Shown here: piece by piece, positions 42,624-51,911 of the stretch | How the letters are laid out: the number at the start of each line of letters is the position of its first letter | How positions within the stretch are numbered: the stretch's first letter is position 1 | Assembly (NCBI RefSeq): GCF_014640195.1 | Contig: NZ_BMGM01000004.1 | Span: 1-64,000, forward strand | Direction of reading: 5' to 3' | Source of the DNA: Psychroflexus planctonicus | Lineage (GTDB): Bacteria; Bacteroidota; Bacteroidia; Flavobacteriales; Flavobacteriaceae | Length of the DNA: 64,000 bases | The notes under the pieces: generated by a model | What the model saw: only the letters and a program-made list of their open reading frames with translations | Database searches by the model: none | Told to the model about the DNA's origin: nothing | Program-made: the position numbers and the translations under genes

Positions 42624-43574
42624 ATGAAAAAAATACAATTAAGAAGTGGAGCAGAAGTACCAGCTATAGGTTTAGGAACATGGAAATCTGCACCAGGAAA
42701 AGTGAAAGATGCCGTAGAAATTGCGCTTAAAGCAGGATACCAACACATAGATTGTGCTGCGGTTTATCAAAATGAAAAAGAAGTGGGTGAAGCTTTTGCA
42801 AACACTTTTAATGAAGATACCATTAAACGAGAAGATGTTTGGGTAACTTCAAAATTATGGAATACAGCGCATAAAAAAGAAGATGTAATACCAGCCCTAA
42901 AACAAACGCTATCAGATTTACAATTAGATTATTTAGACCTTTATTTAATGCATTGGCCAGTGGCTTTTAAGCCCGATTTAAAGGGTTTCCCAGAAAGTGA
43001 TGACGACTTTTTGTCTTTAGAAGAAGTACCTATCATTGAAACTTGGGAAGCCATGCTAGAAGCCAAGAAACAAGGTTTGGTAAAGCACGTTGGCGTTTCT
43101 AACTTCAGTATAAAAAAACTGAAAGACTTGATGAGCAAAACAGATGATGTTCCAGAGATGAATCAAGTGGAATTGCATCCGTATTTGCATCAAAATGAAC
43201 TATTGGAATTTTGTAAAAATAATCAGATTGCCTTAACAGCTTATTCGCCCTTAGGAAGCAGCGATAGAACCAAAGAAATGAAGGCTGAAAACGAACCTTC
43301 ACTTTTAGATAATGATGTTGTAAAGAAAATTGCAGAAAAACGTGATGCAACTGTGGCACAAGTTTTAATTAAATGGTCAGTAGAACGCGGAACTGCGGTT
43401 ATTCCTAAATCTACTAATCCAGGTAGAATAAAAGAAAATCTAGCTAGTGAAAAGATTGCGCTTACCCAAGAAGATCATGAAGCACTCAAAACCTTGGACA
43501 AACATTTTCGCTACGTAAACGGAAAGTTTTTTGAAACTAGTGATGGTAAATACTCCAATATTTACGATGAGTAA
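42624..43574 (+). CDS. Aldo/keto reductase
   Basis: A 316-residue NADPH-dependent reductase of aldehydes, ketones or sugars. The TIM-barrel motifs are clear: GLGTWKSAPGKVKDAVE, the catalytic Asp and Tyr in HIDCAAVYQNE (~48), Lys in WVTSKLWNTAHKK (~79), His in LYLMHWPVAFKP (~112), and the cofactor loop IPKSTNPGRIKEN. Length and motif order match AKR families near AKR5/AKR1. No partner gene suggests a particular substrate. A strong terminator follows at 43601. Confidence 0.93.
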   Translation: MKKIQLRSGAEVPAIGLGTWKSAPGKVKDAVEIALKAGYQHIDCAAVYQNEKEVGEAFANTFNEDTIKREDVWVTSKLWNTAHKKEDVIPALKQTLSDLQLDYLDLYLMHWPVAFKPDLKGFPESDDDFLSLEEVPIIETWEAMLEAKKQGLVKHVGVSNFSIKKLKDLMSKTDDVPEMNQVELHPYLHQNELLEFCKNNQIALTAYSPLGSSDRTKEMKAENEPSLLDNDVVKKIAEKRDATVAQVLIKWSVERGTAVIPKSTNPGRIKENLASEKIALTQEDHEALKTLDKHFRYVNGKFFETSDGKYSNIYDE

Positions 43575-43600
43575 AAAAACAGATTATTAGTTAGATTTTA

Positions 43601-43630
43601 AAAACGGAAGCAACTGCTTCCGTTTTTTAT
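43601..43630 (+). terminator. Terminator of aldo/keto reductase gene
   Basis: AAAACGGAAGC pairs with GCTTCCGTTTT around AACT, followed by T. Confidence 0.88.
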
Positions 43631-43703
43631 TTGTTGTGTTTAGCCATCAAGTAAATAATAATGTTAAAAATTTTATTATTTTGGTACACTTTAAAACTAC
43701 CCA

Positions 43704-44819
43704 ATGAGATGGCTTCCTAAATGTAAACCCAAACGCTTTTCCTTTCAATATCGAGGAGAAGTTTGTTTAAACTGCTCACATCCATTAGATGTAAGTGATA
43801 AATTTTGCCCTAGTTGTGGGCAACGGAATTCTACTAAAAAAATTAATTTAAAAGACTTAATTGAAGAATTGTTCAGTTCTTTTATTTCTTACGATTCAAA
43901 ATTATGGAAGTCTTTAAAGCTCTTATTTTTAAAACCTGGCGCCTTGCCTTTGGCTTACGTTAACGGAAAACGCAATCAATTTACCAATCCCTTCCGCTTT
44001 TTTTTGAGCATCGCAATTATTTTCTTTTTGGTAATTAGTTTATCCATAAATGAAGAAGATTTTGAAGGACTTAATTTTATGAATAAGGATTCTTATGCTG
44101 AAGAAGAATCTAATTTTGAAAACGATAATTCCATTGTTGCTGGCTTTGAGGATGCGATTACTGATGAAACCAACAATTCAAATGATAAAAGAATCAACAA
44201 AGTTGAAATTAATTCTTTAATAGACTCCCTTCAAAAGAGACAGGGGAATAAAAAGAGTCCTGTTTTGGATATAGATTTGAAGGATAACAAGACTTCTGCA
44301 TTAGAAAAAGCATTTAATGATAATGCGCATTTAAAATATGAAGAAGCTGTTGAAAGTGGGATTTTAGAAGATCGCTTTTTAGATTGGTGTTTGTATCGTT
44401 TTTACAGAGGATTGACAAAAACCCAACAAAGTATTGCCAGTTTTTTGAACTTTGTGCTAGCTAAAACACCATTTTTTATTTTCTTTTTTGTGCCCTTATT
44501 TAGTATTGGAAATTTACTTTTGTTTATGGGCTCTGGCAAAACCTATGTTGACCATATGGTGTTTAATTTCAATTTGAGTAGTTTCTTACTCATCATTTTC
44601 GCACTCTCACTTTTAATCGGCTTGTACTGGGAAAGCGGATGGATAAGCTTAATTTTTAATTTGGGTGTATTTTACTACACGTACAAAGCAATCCGAAATT
44701 TTTATGGAAATGGAAGAATAGCGAGCATTTTAAAATGTACCTTCATTGCTGTATCCTATCCCATTTCGCTATTTGTTTTTCTGCTTGGTTTAACGGCTTT
44801 GAGCTTTGCTTTTTATTAG
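43704..44819 (+). CDS. DUF3667 zinc-ribbon membrane protein
   Basis: A 371-residue membrane protein. The N-terminal zinc ribbon has two Cys pairs (CLNCSHPLDVSDKFCPSCGQ, residues ~23-42), then the family segment PGALPLAYVNGKRNQFTNPF and a membrane helix (FFLSIAIIFFLVISLSI). A ~120-residue acidic, presumably extracytoplasmic insert (DSYAEEESNFENDNS; DSLQKRQGNKKS) is followed by three more spans (PFFIFFFVPLFSIGNLLLFM; FLLIIFALSLLIGL). DUF3667 is frequent in Bacteroidota; function unknown. Confidence 0.88.
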   Translation: MRWLPKCKPKRFSFQYRGEVCLNCSHPLDVSDKFCPSCGQRNSTKKINLKDLIEELFSSFISYDSKLWKSLKLLFLKPGALPLAYVNGKRNQFTNPFRFFLSIAIIFFLVISLSINEEDFEGLNFMNKDSYAEEESNFENDNSIVAGFEDAITDETNNSNDKRINKVEINSLIDSLQKRQGNKKSPVLDIDLKDNKTSALEKAFNDNAHLKYEEAVESGILEDRFLDWCLYRFYRGLTKTQQSIASFLNFVLAKTPFFIFFFVPLFSIGNLLLFMGSGKTYVDHMVFNFNLSSFLLIIFALSLLIGLYWESGWISLIFNLGVFYYTYKAIRNFYGNGRIASILKCTFIAVSYPISLFVFLLGLTALSFAFY

Positions 44820-45319
44820 ATGACTGAAGTTTCGGAGCTAATAAATTACATATTTATGAAACACAATATCAAAGTTTTACTGTCTGGTCGAGTTTTTTTT
44901 TCGACTGATAAGAAGAAAAAAATGTATCGAGACCTAATTGTAGGGACAACCTAAAACTTTTCGATACATTTAATTTATCTCATACCGTCGATAAATTAAA
45001 ACACTACCAATGACGTTTTTACGCAAATAAGTTAAATCTATCTAATTGATACCACCATTTTAACCCCGTCCCTAAAGGGTGAATGGCTACTATTTTATTT
45101 CATTTATATACTTTTTTGCACTCTTTAGAGATGGGGCAACAAAAAAGAAATTGAAAGAACAATGATTTAAACGTCACTTTCCATCAAATAAAATTTCTTA
45201 AATTTCCGTGGGCTCGAAGTGACCTAAAGAGTTGATTTAAAATATTGTAAAGTAAATGTAAATTAAATATAAAGAATATGAAGTTTTATTCATGTAAAAC
45301 TCAGAAACTTCAGTTAAAT
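44820..45319. repeat. Diverged repeat-element copy (copy D)
   Basis: No gene. The block ACCAATGACGTTTTTACGCA (around 45006-45025) is homologous to ACCAATGACG-like sequence inside MITE copies B and C. At 45171-45224 GTCACTT...AAGTGAC forms an inverted pair around a 40-bp stretch similar to 42457-42508. An old, decayed element appears to be present. Confidence 0.5.
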
Positions 45320-45358
45320 GATTTTTATTGCGAAGTCTGAGACTTCGCAATAAAAATC
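45320..45358. terminator. Perfect 18-bp hairpin behind pepD
   Basis: GATTTTTATTGCGAAGTC and its exact inverse GACTTCGCAATAAAAATC surround a three-base loop. It lies 18 nt beyond the pepD stop and should stop its transcript, though it may equally be a mobile palindrome. Confidence 0.65.
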
Positions 45359-45376
45359 AAGCTAATTCAACTTCAA

Positions 45377-46846
45377 CTACCGCTTAGGAATCTGCTTAAG
45401 AACTTCTTGGGTTAATTTCCAAAATTTTTGGGTTGAAGAAATACTAGCTCGTTCGTCTGGTGAATGCGCACCACGAATAGTTGGACCAAATGAAACCATG
45501 TCCATTTTTGGATAATGACTTCCTAAAATTCCACATTCCAAGCCTGCATGGCAGGCTGCAATTCTAGCTTTCTCATCATTTTGTTGCTGATAGATTTTGT
45601 CTAAAACTTGCACTATTTCTGAATTTGGATTCGGTTCCCAACCCGGATAATCACCGGAAAGTTTCACGTTAAAATCAGCTAGTTCAAATACAGATGAAAG
45701 CGAATTGGCTAAACTAACTTTGGTAGACTCAACTGAAGAACGGGTTAAGCATAGCACTTCAATTTCTCCATCTTCAGCAACTACTTTTGCCACATTATTT
45801 GATGTTTCAACTAAACCTTCAATACTTGGACTCATTCTATACACTCCATTATGTGCTGCTTCAATAGCTTTTATAAAAGTTTCTTGGTCTTTTTGATTCA
45901 TTACCAATTCAGGAAGCTTTTCCGTTTTAAAATCGATGTTTAAATTGGGTTCTAATACGCTGAATTCCTGACGAATTTCTTCGGTTAAACTTCTTGCCGC
46001 TTTTAGAAAGTTAGGTTCATTTACATGGTCAATAACAACTATCGATTTACTTTCACGGGGTATAGCATTTCGCAATCCACCACCATGAACTGAATGTATG
46101 CGCAAACCAAATTCAGTGTGACCTAAAAATAAAATGCGGTTCATTATTTTGTTGGCATTGCCCAAACCTTTAATAATGTCCATTCCAGAATGGCCACCAT
46201 TTAATCCATTAACCGTAATTTGATAAGCAATGGCTTTGCTAGGAACTTCTTCTTGTTTATACGTTTTTGAAGCCGTAAGATCTACGCCACCAGCACAACC
46301 AATTCCAATTTCATCATCTTCTTCGGTGTCGAGGTTCAACAATATTTCGCCTTCTAAAATAGTTGGATCAAGATTTTTTGCACCTGTCATTCCAGTTTCT
46401 TCATCGATGGTAAACAAAGCTTCAATAGCAGGATGCTCCATGTCTTTCGCTTCCAAAATAGCCATGATAGTAGCCACACCTAAACCATTGTCGGCACCAA
46501 GTGTTGTTCCTTTGGCACGAACCCAATCGCCATCTACATGCATTTCAATTCCTTGTGAATCAAAATCAAAATTGGTTTCATTATTTTTTTGATGCACCAT
46601 GTCTAAATGCGACTGAAGAACCACGGTTTTGCGATCTTCAAATCCTTTAGTGGCTGGTTTTTTAATAATTACATTTCCAGCTTTGTCGGTTAAGGTTTCT
46701 AAGTTTAGTTTTTTTCCAAAATCTTGCATAAATGCAATTACGCGCTCTTCTTTTTTAGAAGGTCTTGGTACAGCGTTTAAGTTGGTGAAATTCTTCCAAA
46801 CCGCTTGAGGTTCTAGATTTTTTATTGCTTCATTCATGGTATACAT
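45377..46846 (-). CDS. pepD: Cytosol non-specific dipeptidase (aminoacyl-histidine dipeptidase)
   Basis: An M20-family metallopeptidase of 489 residues cleaving Xaa-His and other dipeptides in the cytoplasm. Two-metal site: His in VVLQSHLDMVHQ (~79), Asp in TTLGADNGLGVA (~118), Glu pair in FTIDEETGMTGA (~148), Asp in LNLDTEEDDEIGIG (~172), and His in GIRGAHSPDERASI-like TIRGAHSPDERASI near the C-terminus. The dimerisation lid lies between. Starts at 46846 or 46837 are both plausible (MYTMNEAIKNL). All ligands are intact. Confidence 0.93.
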   Translation of the reverse strand: MYTMNEAIKNLEPQAVWKNFTNLNAVPRPSKKEERVIAFMQDFGKKLNLETLTDKAGNVIIKKPATKGFEDRKTVVLQSHLDMVHQKNNETNFDFDSQGIEMHVDGDWVRAKGTTLGADNGLGVATIMAILEAKDMEHPAIEALFTIDEETGMTGAKNLDPTILEGEILLNLDTEEDDEIGIGCAGGVDLTASKTYKQEEVPSKAIAYQITVNGLNGGHSGMDIIKGLGNANKIMNRILFLGHTEFGLRIHSVHGGGLRNAIPRESKSIVVIDHVNEPNFLKAARSLTEEIRQEFSVLEPNLNIDFKTEKLPELVMNQKDQETFIKAIEAAHNGVYRMSPSIEGLVETSNNVAKVVAEDGEIEVLCLTRSSVESTKVSLANSLSSVFELADFNVKLSGDYPGWEPNPNSEIVQVLDKIYQQQNDEKARIAACHAGLECGILGSHYPKMDMVSFGPTIRGAHSPDERASISSTQKFWKLTQEVLKQIPKR

Positions 46847-46929
46847 ATTGAATTTGCAAAACTACAAAATCTAGCAAGAAGCAGAATTTTAAATTAACAA
46901 AGTATACTTAAAATGAAGAAGAAACTATT

Positions 46930-47343
46930 TTATGGAGCTAAATAAGTAAAGGGTTCGATTGGAAGATTTCTAAGAAACCAAAACAGTATCACTAAAGCAA
47001 AAACTACCCACGGTGTTGCATTGGCATATAATATATTTTTGCGTTCCTGTTTGTCTTTTTTTCGATAAGGAAATAACCAAAGAAAGGCTTTATAAAGCAA
47101 AACTGCTACAGCAAGGATTATTAAAAAGTTGTATTGTAAGGCAGTCCAAATATCACCGTGTAAAAAAGCATGAATAGCGCGCTGTGAACCACAGCCTGGA
47201 CAATGTAAATTCGTAATGCTATAAAAAGGACACTTCGGAAAAATATTCACTTTTTCAGGACTGAATAAAAAATATAAGCTTAACATTAATATTCCTATTG
47301 ATGTTAAGCTTGAGTAAAGTGCTATTTTTAAGGCTTTAGTCAT
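46930..47343 (-). CDS. DUF2752 membrane protein
   Basis: A 137-residue membrane protein of the DUF2752 family: two to four membrane spans and the signature CPFYSITNLHCPGCGSQRAI near residue 38-57, with FLHGDIWTALQYN. It is last of three closely spaced minus-strand genes with two CD225 proteins, an arrangement seen elsewhere in Flavobacteriia. Function unknown. Confidence 0.85.
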   Translation of the reverse strand: MTKALKIALYSSLTSIGILMLSLYFLFSPEKVNIFPKCPFYSITNLHCPGCGSQRAIHAFLHGDIWTALQYNFLIILAVAVLLYKAFLWLFPYRKKDKQERKNILYANATPWVVFALVILFWFLRNLPIEPFTYLAP

Positions 47344-47346
47344 TGC

Positions 47347-47622
47347 TTAAAAAGTGTCGCTAGCGATACCAAATAAAGCAAGTCCATAAATTAAAAACAC
47401 GCCTACGTATACTAAAACGCCTAATACCAAACCGATGATCCACCATGTTTTGGCATTCTCTGAAGCGCGAATAGCGCCGTCATAATCTCCTACGGCATAT
47501 TTGGAATTGACTTGAGAGGCATAGACTATACTTACAATACCTGTAATTTGGCAGCACATTATTGTGGTGATAATGGCCATTGCTAGATGATTAGGCGGAT
47601 GTGGTGGTTTTTGAATTTCCAT
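47347..47622 (-). CDS. CD225/dispanin-family protein, paralog 2
   Basis: A 91-residue two-span membrane protein of the CD225/dispanin family (relatives of eukaryotic IFITM proteins). First span MAIITTIMCCQITGIVSIVY, conserved loop ASQVNSKYAVGDYDGAIRAS and second span TWWIIGLVLGVLVYVGVFLI. It is paralogous to the next gene upstream, with which it shares ASQVNSKYA and GDY. Bacterial members have no defined role. It lies 3 nt from both neighbours. Confidence 0.88.
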   Translation of the reverse strand: MEIQKPPHPPNHLAMAIITTIMCCQITGIVSIVYASQVNSKYAVGDYDGAIRASENAKTWWIIGLVLGVLVYVGVFLIYGLALFGIASDTF

Positions 47623-47625
47623 TTG

Positions 47626-47973
47626 TTATTGATTTTGTAATGACTGCTGGCGTTCAATTTCCTTCTGAATTTGCTCAAAGAAATCTTCACCGCTCATCAT
47701 TATGGTAACTACAAAGAAGGCAATTTGACCCACTAAAATAACAATGGCAATAATCCATGCAATTTTAGCATATTTGGCTGATTTTTTAGCACCTTCATAA
47801 TCACCATTTGCATATTTACTATTTACTTGACTTGCAAATACGATACTTGTAATTCCACCTACTAATCCAAAAAAAGTACAAGTGATTAAAGGAAGTACGG
47901 TTGATATAATAGCCATAGCCATATGGTTGTAGGGCTTGATAGGCTTTTCTTGAAATGGGGAGTTTGGTTCCAT
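47626..47973 (-). CDS. CD225/dispanin-family protein, paralog 1
   Basis: A 115-residue homolog of the following gene: first span AIISTVLPLITCTFFGLVGG, loop FASQVNSKYANGDYEGAKKS, second span IAWIIAIVILVGQIAFFVVT and an acidic-polar tail. First gene of the three-gene unit. Tandem duplication gave the two paralogs. Proteins of this class influence membrane curvature or fusion in animals, but no bacterial role can be stated. Confidence 0.88.
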   Translation of the reverse strand: MEPNSPFQEKPIKPYNHMAMAIISTVLPLITCTFFGLVGGITSIVFASQVNSKYANGDYEGAKKSAKYAKIAWIIAIVILVGQIAFFVVTIMMSGEDFFEQIQKEIERQQSLQNQ

Positions 47974-48115
47974 TGGTTTAAGGTTTAAGTTTATTTTGCC
48001 AAATTAGTTTATTTCTTAATAATTTCAAAAAATAATGCAAGCTATGTTTGGTAGAAGGCTTAAACATCCATTAAAATCAACAAATAAATACTACTTTTGA
48101 AAAAATGATTTTGTT

Positions 48116-48370
48116 ATGATCAACACCAAAAAACAAGCCTTTTATACCGTATTTATAGTTATAGGAGCAGCATTGCTTTTGTACGATTTAGCTTTTGAAA
48201 GTGATGAAGTATATTTAAAAGTGGCTGGATTGGTTATTTTGATGTTTGGGTTGTATTCTTCTACACGGCAATGGGCAAACGATAATGATAAAAGCAAGAA
48301 TGAAAATGACGAGCTTGAAAATACCACTACTAAAAAGGATGAAGATGTAGAAGACGAAAAACAAAAATAG
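48116..48370 (+). CDS. Small membrane protein with acidic tail
   Basis: An 84-residue protein with two spans (FYTVFIVIGAALLLYDLAF; YLKVAGLVILMFGLYSS) and a strongly charged C-terminus (NDDNDKSKNENDELENTTTK-like, then DEDVEDEKQK). It ends 2 nt before the Smr gene, suggesting co-transcription. No function recognised. Confidence 0.75.
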   Translation: MINTKKQAFYTVFIVIGAALLLYDLAFESDEVYLKVAGLVILMFGLYSSTRQWANDNDKSKNENDELENTTTKKDEDVEDEKQK

Positions 48371-48372
48371 TT

Positions 48373-48924
48373 ATGAAAAACAGCTTTGAAATCGGTGACC
48401 ATGTAGCTTGGATTGATGATGACTTGCAAGGAAAAGTTATGGCATTTCAAAATCAAACTCTTCTTGTTGAAACTGCCGATGGTTTTGAAATAAAGGCAAA
48501 TGCTAATGAATTGGTACTACTACCGGCACAAAACGCGCTAAAAGTAGATTGGGAAGAACTTCAAAAAACCAAACTTAGGGAGTTACAGAAACCAACATCT
48601 AACTTGCCTACTAAAAAAGATAAAAAAAAGAAACAAGCTGCTTTAGAAATAGATTTGCATATTCATGAATTGGTTGAAAACACTAAAAACATGAGTAACT
48701 TTGAAATGCTGAACATCCAATTGGATACGGCTAAACGGCAAATTGAATTTGCAAAACAAAAGCGAATTAAACGCGTAATTCTAATTCATGGAGTAGGGCA
48801 AGGCGTTTTAAAAGCAGAATTGGAAACACTCTTACGCAGAGATGAAGAAGTCAATTTTTACGATGCAGATTACAAAACCTACGGCTTAGGAGCCACAGAA
48901 GTCTACATTTATGAAAACGTGTAG
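48373..48924 (+). CDS. Smr-domain protein (MutS2-type C-terminal nuclease domain)
   Basis: A 183-residue protein with an N-terminal beta-barrel-like part (FEIGDHVAWIDDDLQGKVMA), a Lys-rich linker and a C-terminal Smr domain (~92-183): EIDLHIHEL holds the conserved DxH, and RVILIHGVGQGVLKAEL carries the HGxGxGxL hallmark. Smr domains nick DNA or cut RNA, for instance in ribosome rescue. The free-standing form with an N-terminal KOW/Tudor-like part is common in Bacteroidota (DUF2027-like). Confidence 0.88.
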   Translation: MKNSFEIGDHVAWIDDDLQGKVMAFQNQTLLVETADGFEIKANANELVLLPAQNALKVDWEELQKTKLRELQKPTSNLPTKKDKKKKQAALEIDLHIHELVENTKNMSNFEMLNIQLDTAKRQIEFAKQKRIKRVILIHGVGQGVLKAELETLLRRDEEVNFYDADYKTYGLGATEVYIYENV

Positions 48925-48954
48925 GTCGTTATAATTTTTTAGAATACATCAAAA

Positions 48955-48988
48955 AAAATACCGACTATTAAATAAGTCGGCATTTTTG
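48955..48988 (+). terminator. Terminator behind Smr gene
   Basis: CCGACT pairs with AGTCGG over a short loop, flanked by A-run and T-run, so it may work in both directions. Confidence 0.7.
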
Positions 48989-49020
48989 TATTTCGTTTTT
49001 ATTTTGGAAACTTCTCATAT

Positions 49021-49400
49021 CTTTTCATAAAAAACACCCTTTGCCATTCGGCATTTCCCTCAAGGGAAAATTTGTTAATCAATATTTTGATTCGTTATTA
49101 TTACTTCAAATATCTAACTTCTAATATCTAATATCGTTTCATGAAAAAACACCCTTTGCCTTTCGGCATTTCCCTCAAAGGAAAAATTTTCTTATTTGTT
49201 ATTATTACTTCAAATAGCTAACTTCTAACTTCTAATATCTAATATCTAATATCTAATATCGTTTCATAAAAAAACACCCTTTGCCTTTCGGCATTTCCCT
49301 CAAGGGAAAATTTTGTAAATCAATATTTTGATTTGTTATTATTACTTCAAATATCAAATATCAAATATCAAATATCTAACTTCTAATATCTAACTTCCAA
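49021..49400. repeat. Three tandem copies of the MITE twin-hairpin core
   Basis: The block AACACCCTTTGCCTTTCGGC, then ATTTCCCTCAAGGGAAA, occurs three times (CACCC at 49035, 49150 and 49275), each followed by runs of ATCTAATATC- and ATCTAACTTC-type decamers. Period is 115 and 125 bp; the difference is one extra decamer. The same block is inside MITE copies A-C. No gene is present. Confidence 0.75.
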
Positions 49401-49408
49401 AATCTATT

Positions 49409-51253
49409 CTATCCGCCATTATTCATAGAGAATAAAAACTCGACATTATTTTTAGATTGTTTTACGCGATCTTGAATAAATTCCATGGCTTCAATAGGAT
49501 TCATATCTGCCAAATATTTACGCAACACCCACATTTTCTGAATGGTGTTTTCGTCTAAAAGTAAATCGTCTCTTCTTGTGCTGGACGCATTTAAATCGAT
49601 AGCAGGGAAAATTCTTCGGTTGGAAATTTTTCGATCCAACTGCAATTCCATGTTACCTGTCCCTTTAAATTCTTCAAAAATAACTTCGTCCATTTTGGAA
49701 CCGGTATCTGTTAATGCAGTAGCAATAATAGATAAAGATCCGCCATTTTCTATATTTCTAGCCGCTCCAAAAAAGCGTTTAGGTTTGTGCAACGCGTTGG
49801 CATCTACACCACCACTCAATACTTTTCCGCTAGAAGGTTGAACGGTGTTATACGCTCTTGCCAATCGAGTAATAGAGTCTAATAAAATAACTACATCGTG
49901 TCCAGATTCAACTAAACGTTTTGCTTTTTCAATAACAATATTTGCTACTCTTACGTGTTCGTGCGCTTCCTTATCAAAGGTAGAAGCAATTACTTCGCCA
50001 CGTACATTACGTTGCATGTCGGTAACTTCTTCTGGGCGTTCATCAATTAACAACACAATTTGATACACTTCCGGATGATTAGCAGCAATGGCATTGGCAA
50101 TATCTTTCAGCAACATGGTTTTACCCGTTTTAGGTTGCGAAACAATCATACCTCGTTGTCCTTTTCCAATAGGAGCAAACAAATCCATTATTCGTGTTGA
50201 AATGCTGGAACGTTTTCCGTCTAAAATGAATTTTTCTTCAGGGAAAAGCGGCGTTAAGTGTTCAAATGAAACCCGATCGCGAACCACTTGTGGGTCTAAC
50301 CCATTAATCTTTACAATTCGGATTAAAGGGAAATATTTCTCGCCTTCTTTTGGTGGTCTAACTTGACCTAAAACCGTGTCTCCCGTTTTTAATCCAAACA
50401 ACCTAATTTGAGATTGAGAAAGGTAAATATCGTCTGGAGACGATAAATAATTGTAATCTGAAGAACGCAAAAAGCCATATCCATCAGGCATTAACTCTAA
50501 AACACCTTCACTTTCTATAATGGCATCAAATTCGTACTCAGGTTGTTTGTACTTGTTCTTTTGATTAGGGTTTGGTTTATTCTGATTTTTGTGCTGTGGT
50601 GTATTGTTTTGTTTTTGCTCTTTTCGCTGAGGATTTTTTTGCTCTTGATTTTGTTGGTCAGTCTGCTGTTTTTCAGGGCGAGCATTATCTTGACGTTGTT
50701 TGTCTTGACGGTTGTTGTTAGGTCGCTGCTTGGTTTGGTGTGCTTTATTTTGTTGATGACTCTGTTTGTTGTCTTCAACATTTTCTTTCTTGTTCTGATT
50801 AGAATCTTCTACCTTATCCTGAGCTTTTGCTTTTGGATGTGGCGCATTTTTTTGTTGCTTAGAAGGATGAGACACATTTTTCTTTTCTTGGCCTTTATGC
50901 TTACCTTGATTAGAATGATCTCGAGAATCCGTCTTTCTTGGTCTAGGTGTTTTTTTAGGTTCTTCTTTTTTGGAAGAATCTTTTTCGGCTGAGGTCTGCT
51001 CTTTTTTATTTTTTGAAGCGGTATGTTGCTTTCTGGCATTTTCTTCTTTGCCTTTGCTTGTGTTGTCCTGCGCAGATTTACTTTCTTCTATTACCGCTTC
51101 TTTTACCACATCTGGGTTAGCCGCTTGATAATCTAAAATTTGATAAACCAAATCTAGTTTTTTTAAGTAGCGGTATTTTGGGATTTCAAGTTTTTGAGCA
51201 ATAGCCTGAAGCTCGGGAAGCTTTTTAGACTTTAATTCTGATATTTCTAACAT
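49409..51253 (-). CDS. rho: Transcription termination factor Rho with disordered insert
   Basis: The hexameric RNA helicase that ends transcription, 614 residues against ~420 in E. coli. Residues 1-50 are the Rho N-terminal helices ([17 protein letters not shown]). Residues ~65-235 are a low-complexity insert rich in Gln, Asn, Lys and Pro. Then come the cold-shock-like RNA-binding domain ([18 protein letters not shown]) and the ATPase: Walker A in [13 protein letters not shown] (~370), Walker B in [16 protein letters not shown], and the Q/R-loops. Disordered Rho inserts in Bacteroides are known to drive phase separation; the same may hold here. Confidence 0.95.
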   Translation of the reverse strand: MLEISELKSKKLPELQAIAQKLEIPKYRYLKKLDLVYQILDYQAANPDVVKEAVIEESKSAQDNTSKGKEENARKQHTASKNKKEQTSAEKDSSKKEEPKKTPRPRKTDSRDHSNQGKHKGQEKKNVSHPSKQQKNAPHPKAKAQDKVEDSNQNKKENVEDNKQSHQQNKAHQTKQRPNNNRQDKQRQDNARPEKQQTDQQNQEQKNPQRKEQKQNNTPQHKNQNKPNPNQKNKYKQPEYEFDAIIESEGVLELMPDGYGFLRSSDYNYLSSPDDIYLSQSQIRLFGLKTGDTVLGQVRPPKEGEKYFPLIRIVKINGLDPQVVRDRVSFEHLTPLFPEEKFILDGKRSSISTRIMDLFAPIGKGQRGMIVSQPKTGKTMLLKDIANAIAANHPEVYQIVLLIDERPEEVTDMQRNVRGEVIASTFDKEAHEHVRVANIVIEKAKRLVESGHDVVILLDSITRLARAYNTVQPSSGKVLSGGVDANALHKPKRFFGAARNIENGGSLSIIATALTDTGSKMDEVIFEEFKGTGNMELQLDRKISNRRIFPAIDLNASSTRRDDLLLDENTIQKMWVLRKYLADMNPIEAMEFIQDRVKQSKNNVEFLFSMNNGG

Positions 51254-51401
51254 GAATAAAAATGAATAGTATTAAAAAATATGATTTTAATAAGGAGTCT
51301 TATAATTTGTGAATGAGATGATTGATTCGGAAACAATCATTATACTGTTGCAAGTATACAACTTTATTTTCTTTTTTGTGAAATTATCCTAAATATTCTA
51401 C

Positions 51402-51409
51402 TATTTTTG
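51402..51409 (+). promoter_or_regulatory. -7 element of the DUF4293 gene
   Basis: TATTTTTG lies 30 nt upstream of the ATG at 51439. Confidence 0.5.
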
Positions 51410-51438
51410 CATCTCATAAAAATTTACAACAAAACAGC

Positions 51439-51849
51439 ATGATTCAACGTAGGCAAAGTTTGTATTTACTTGTCGTTGTCATTTTAAATGGCTTATTGTT
51501 AACTTATGTTCCTTTATGGAAACAACAGGATAATTCTTGGATTTTTGCTTCAGATTTTGTAGAATCTTTAATAGCCATTATTGCATCTTTGGTATTGGCA
51601 TTAATCAGTATTTTTTTATTCAAAAAAAGAAAACTTCAATTTGTATTAGGTAGACTTAATATACTTATAAACTTTTTTGCAATAGGATTTTTCGTGTACA
51701 CGGCACTAAACTTACCTGGAGAAATGGAAATTTCTGAGAAAGGTATTGGGGGCTTGATTCCTTTGGTTTCTATCGTTTTTTTAGCCTTGGCAAACAAGGC
51801 CATTAAAAAGGATGAAGACCTTGTAAAATCTGTAGACCGATTCCGTTAA
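51439..51849 (+). CDS. DUF4293 membrane protein
   Basis: A 136-residue four-span membrane protein (YLLVVVILNGLLLTYVPLW; LIAIIASLVLALISIFLF; LNILINFFAIGFFVYTAL; GGLIPLVSIVFLALANKAI), starting with the family's MIQRRQSLYL. DUF4293 is widespread in Bacteroidota, often beside rho, as here. Function unknown. Ends at the terminator at 51875. Confidence 0.9.
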   Translation: MIQRRQSLYLLVVVILNGLLLTYVPLWKQQDNSWIFASDFVESLIAIIASLVLALISIFLFKKRKLQFVLGRLNILINFFAIGFFVYTALNLPGEMEISEKGIGGLIPLVSIVFLALANKAIKKDEDLVKSVDRFR

Positions 51850-51874
51850 ACCTATTAATCTTAGTGTGTTAGTG

Positions 51875-51908
51875 AAAATCCCAATTCCTTGTGTTTTGGG
51901 ATTTTTTT
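51875..51908 (+). terminator. Terminator of the DUF4293 gene
   Basis: AAAATCCCAA pairs with TTTGGGATTTT and is followed by T; the A-run on the other side lets it serve the convergent lipoprotein gene too. Confidence 0.8.
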
Positions 51909-51911
51909 ATA

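Noticed and set aside
49021..49400. CRISPR-like array
   Set aside because: Only three units, repeats of about 60 bp merging into microsatellite-like decamers, no unique spacers, no cas genes.
50543..50992. Long plus-strand ORF rich in Leu/Phe/Val inside rho
   Set aside because: It is the antisense of the Gln/Asn/Lys-rich insert of rho; the low-complexity codons keep the opposite strand open.
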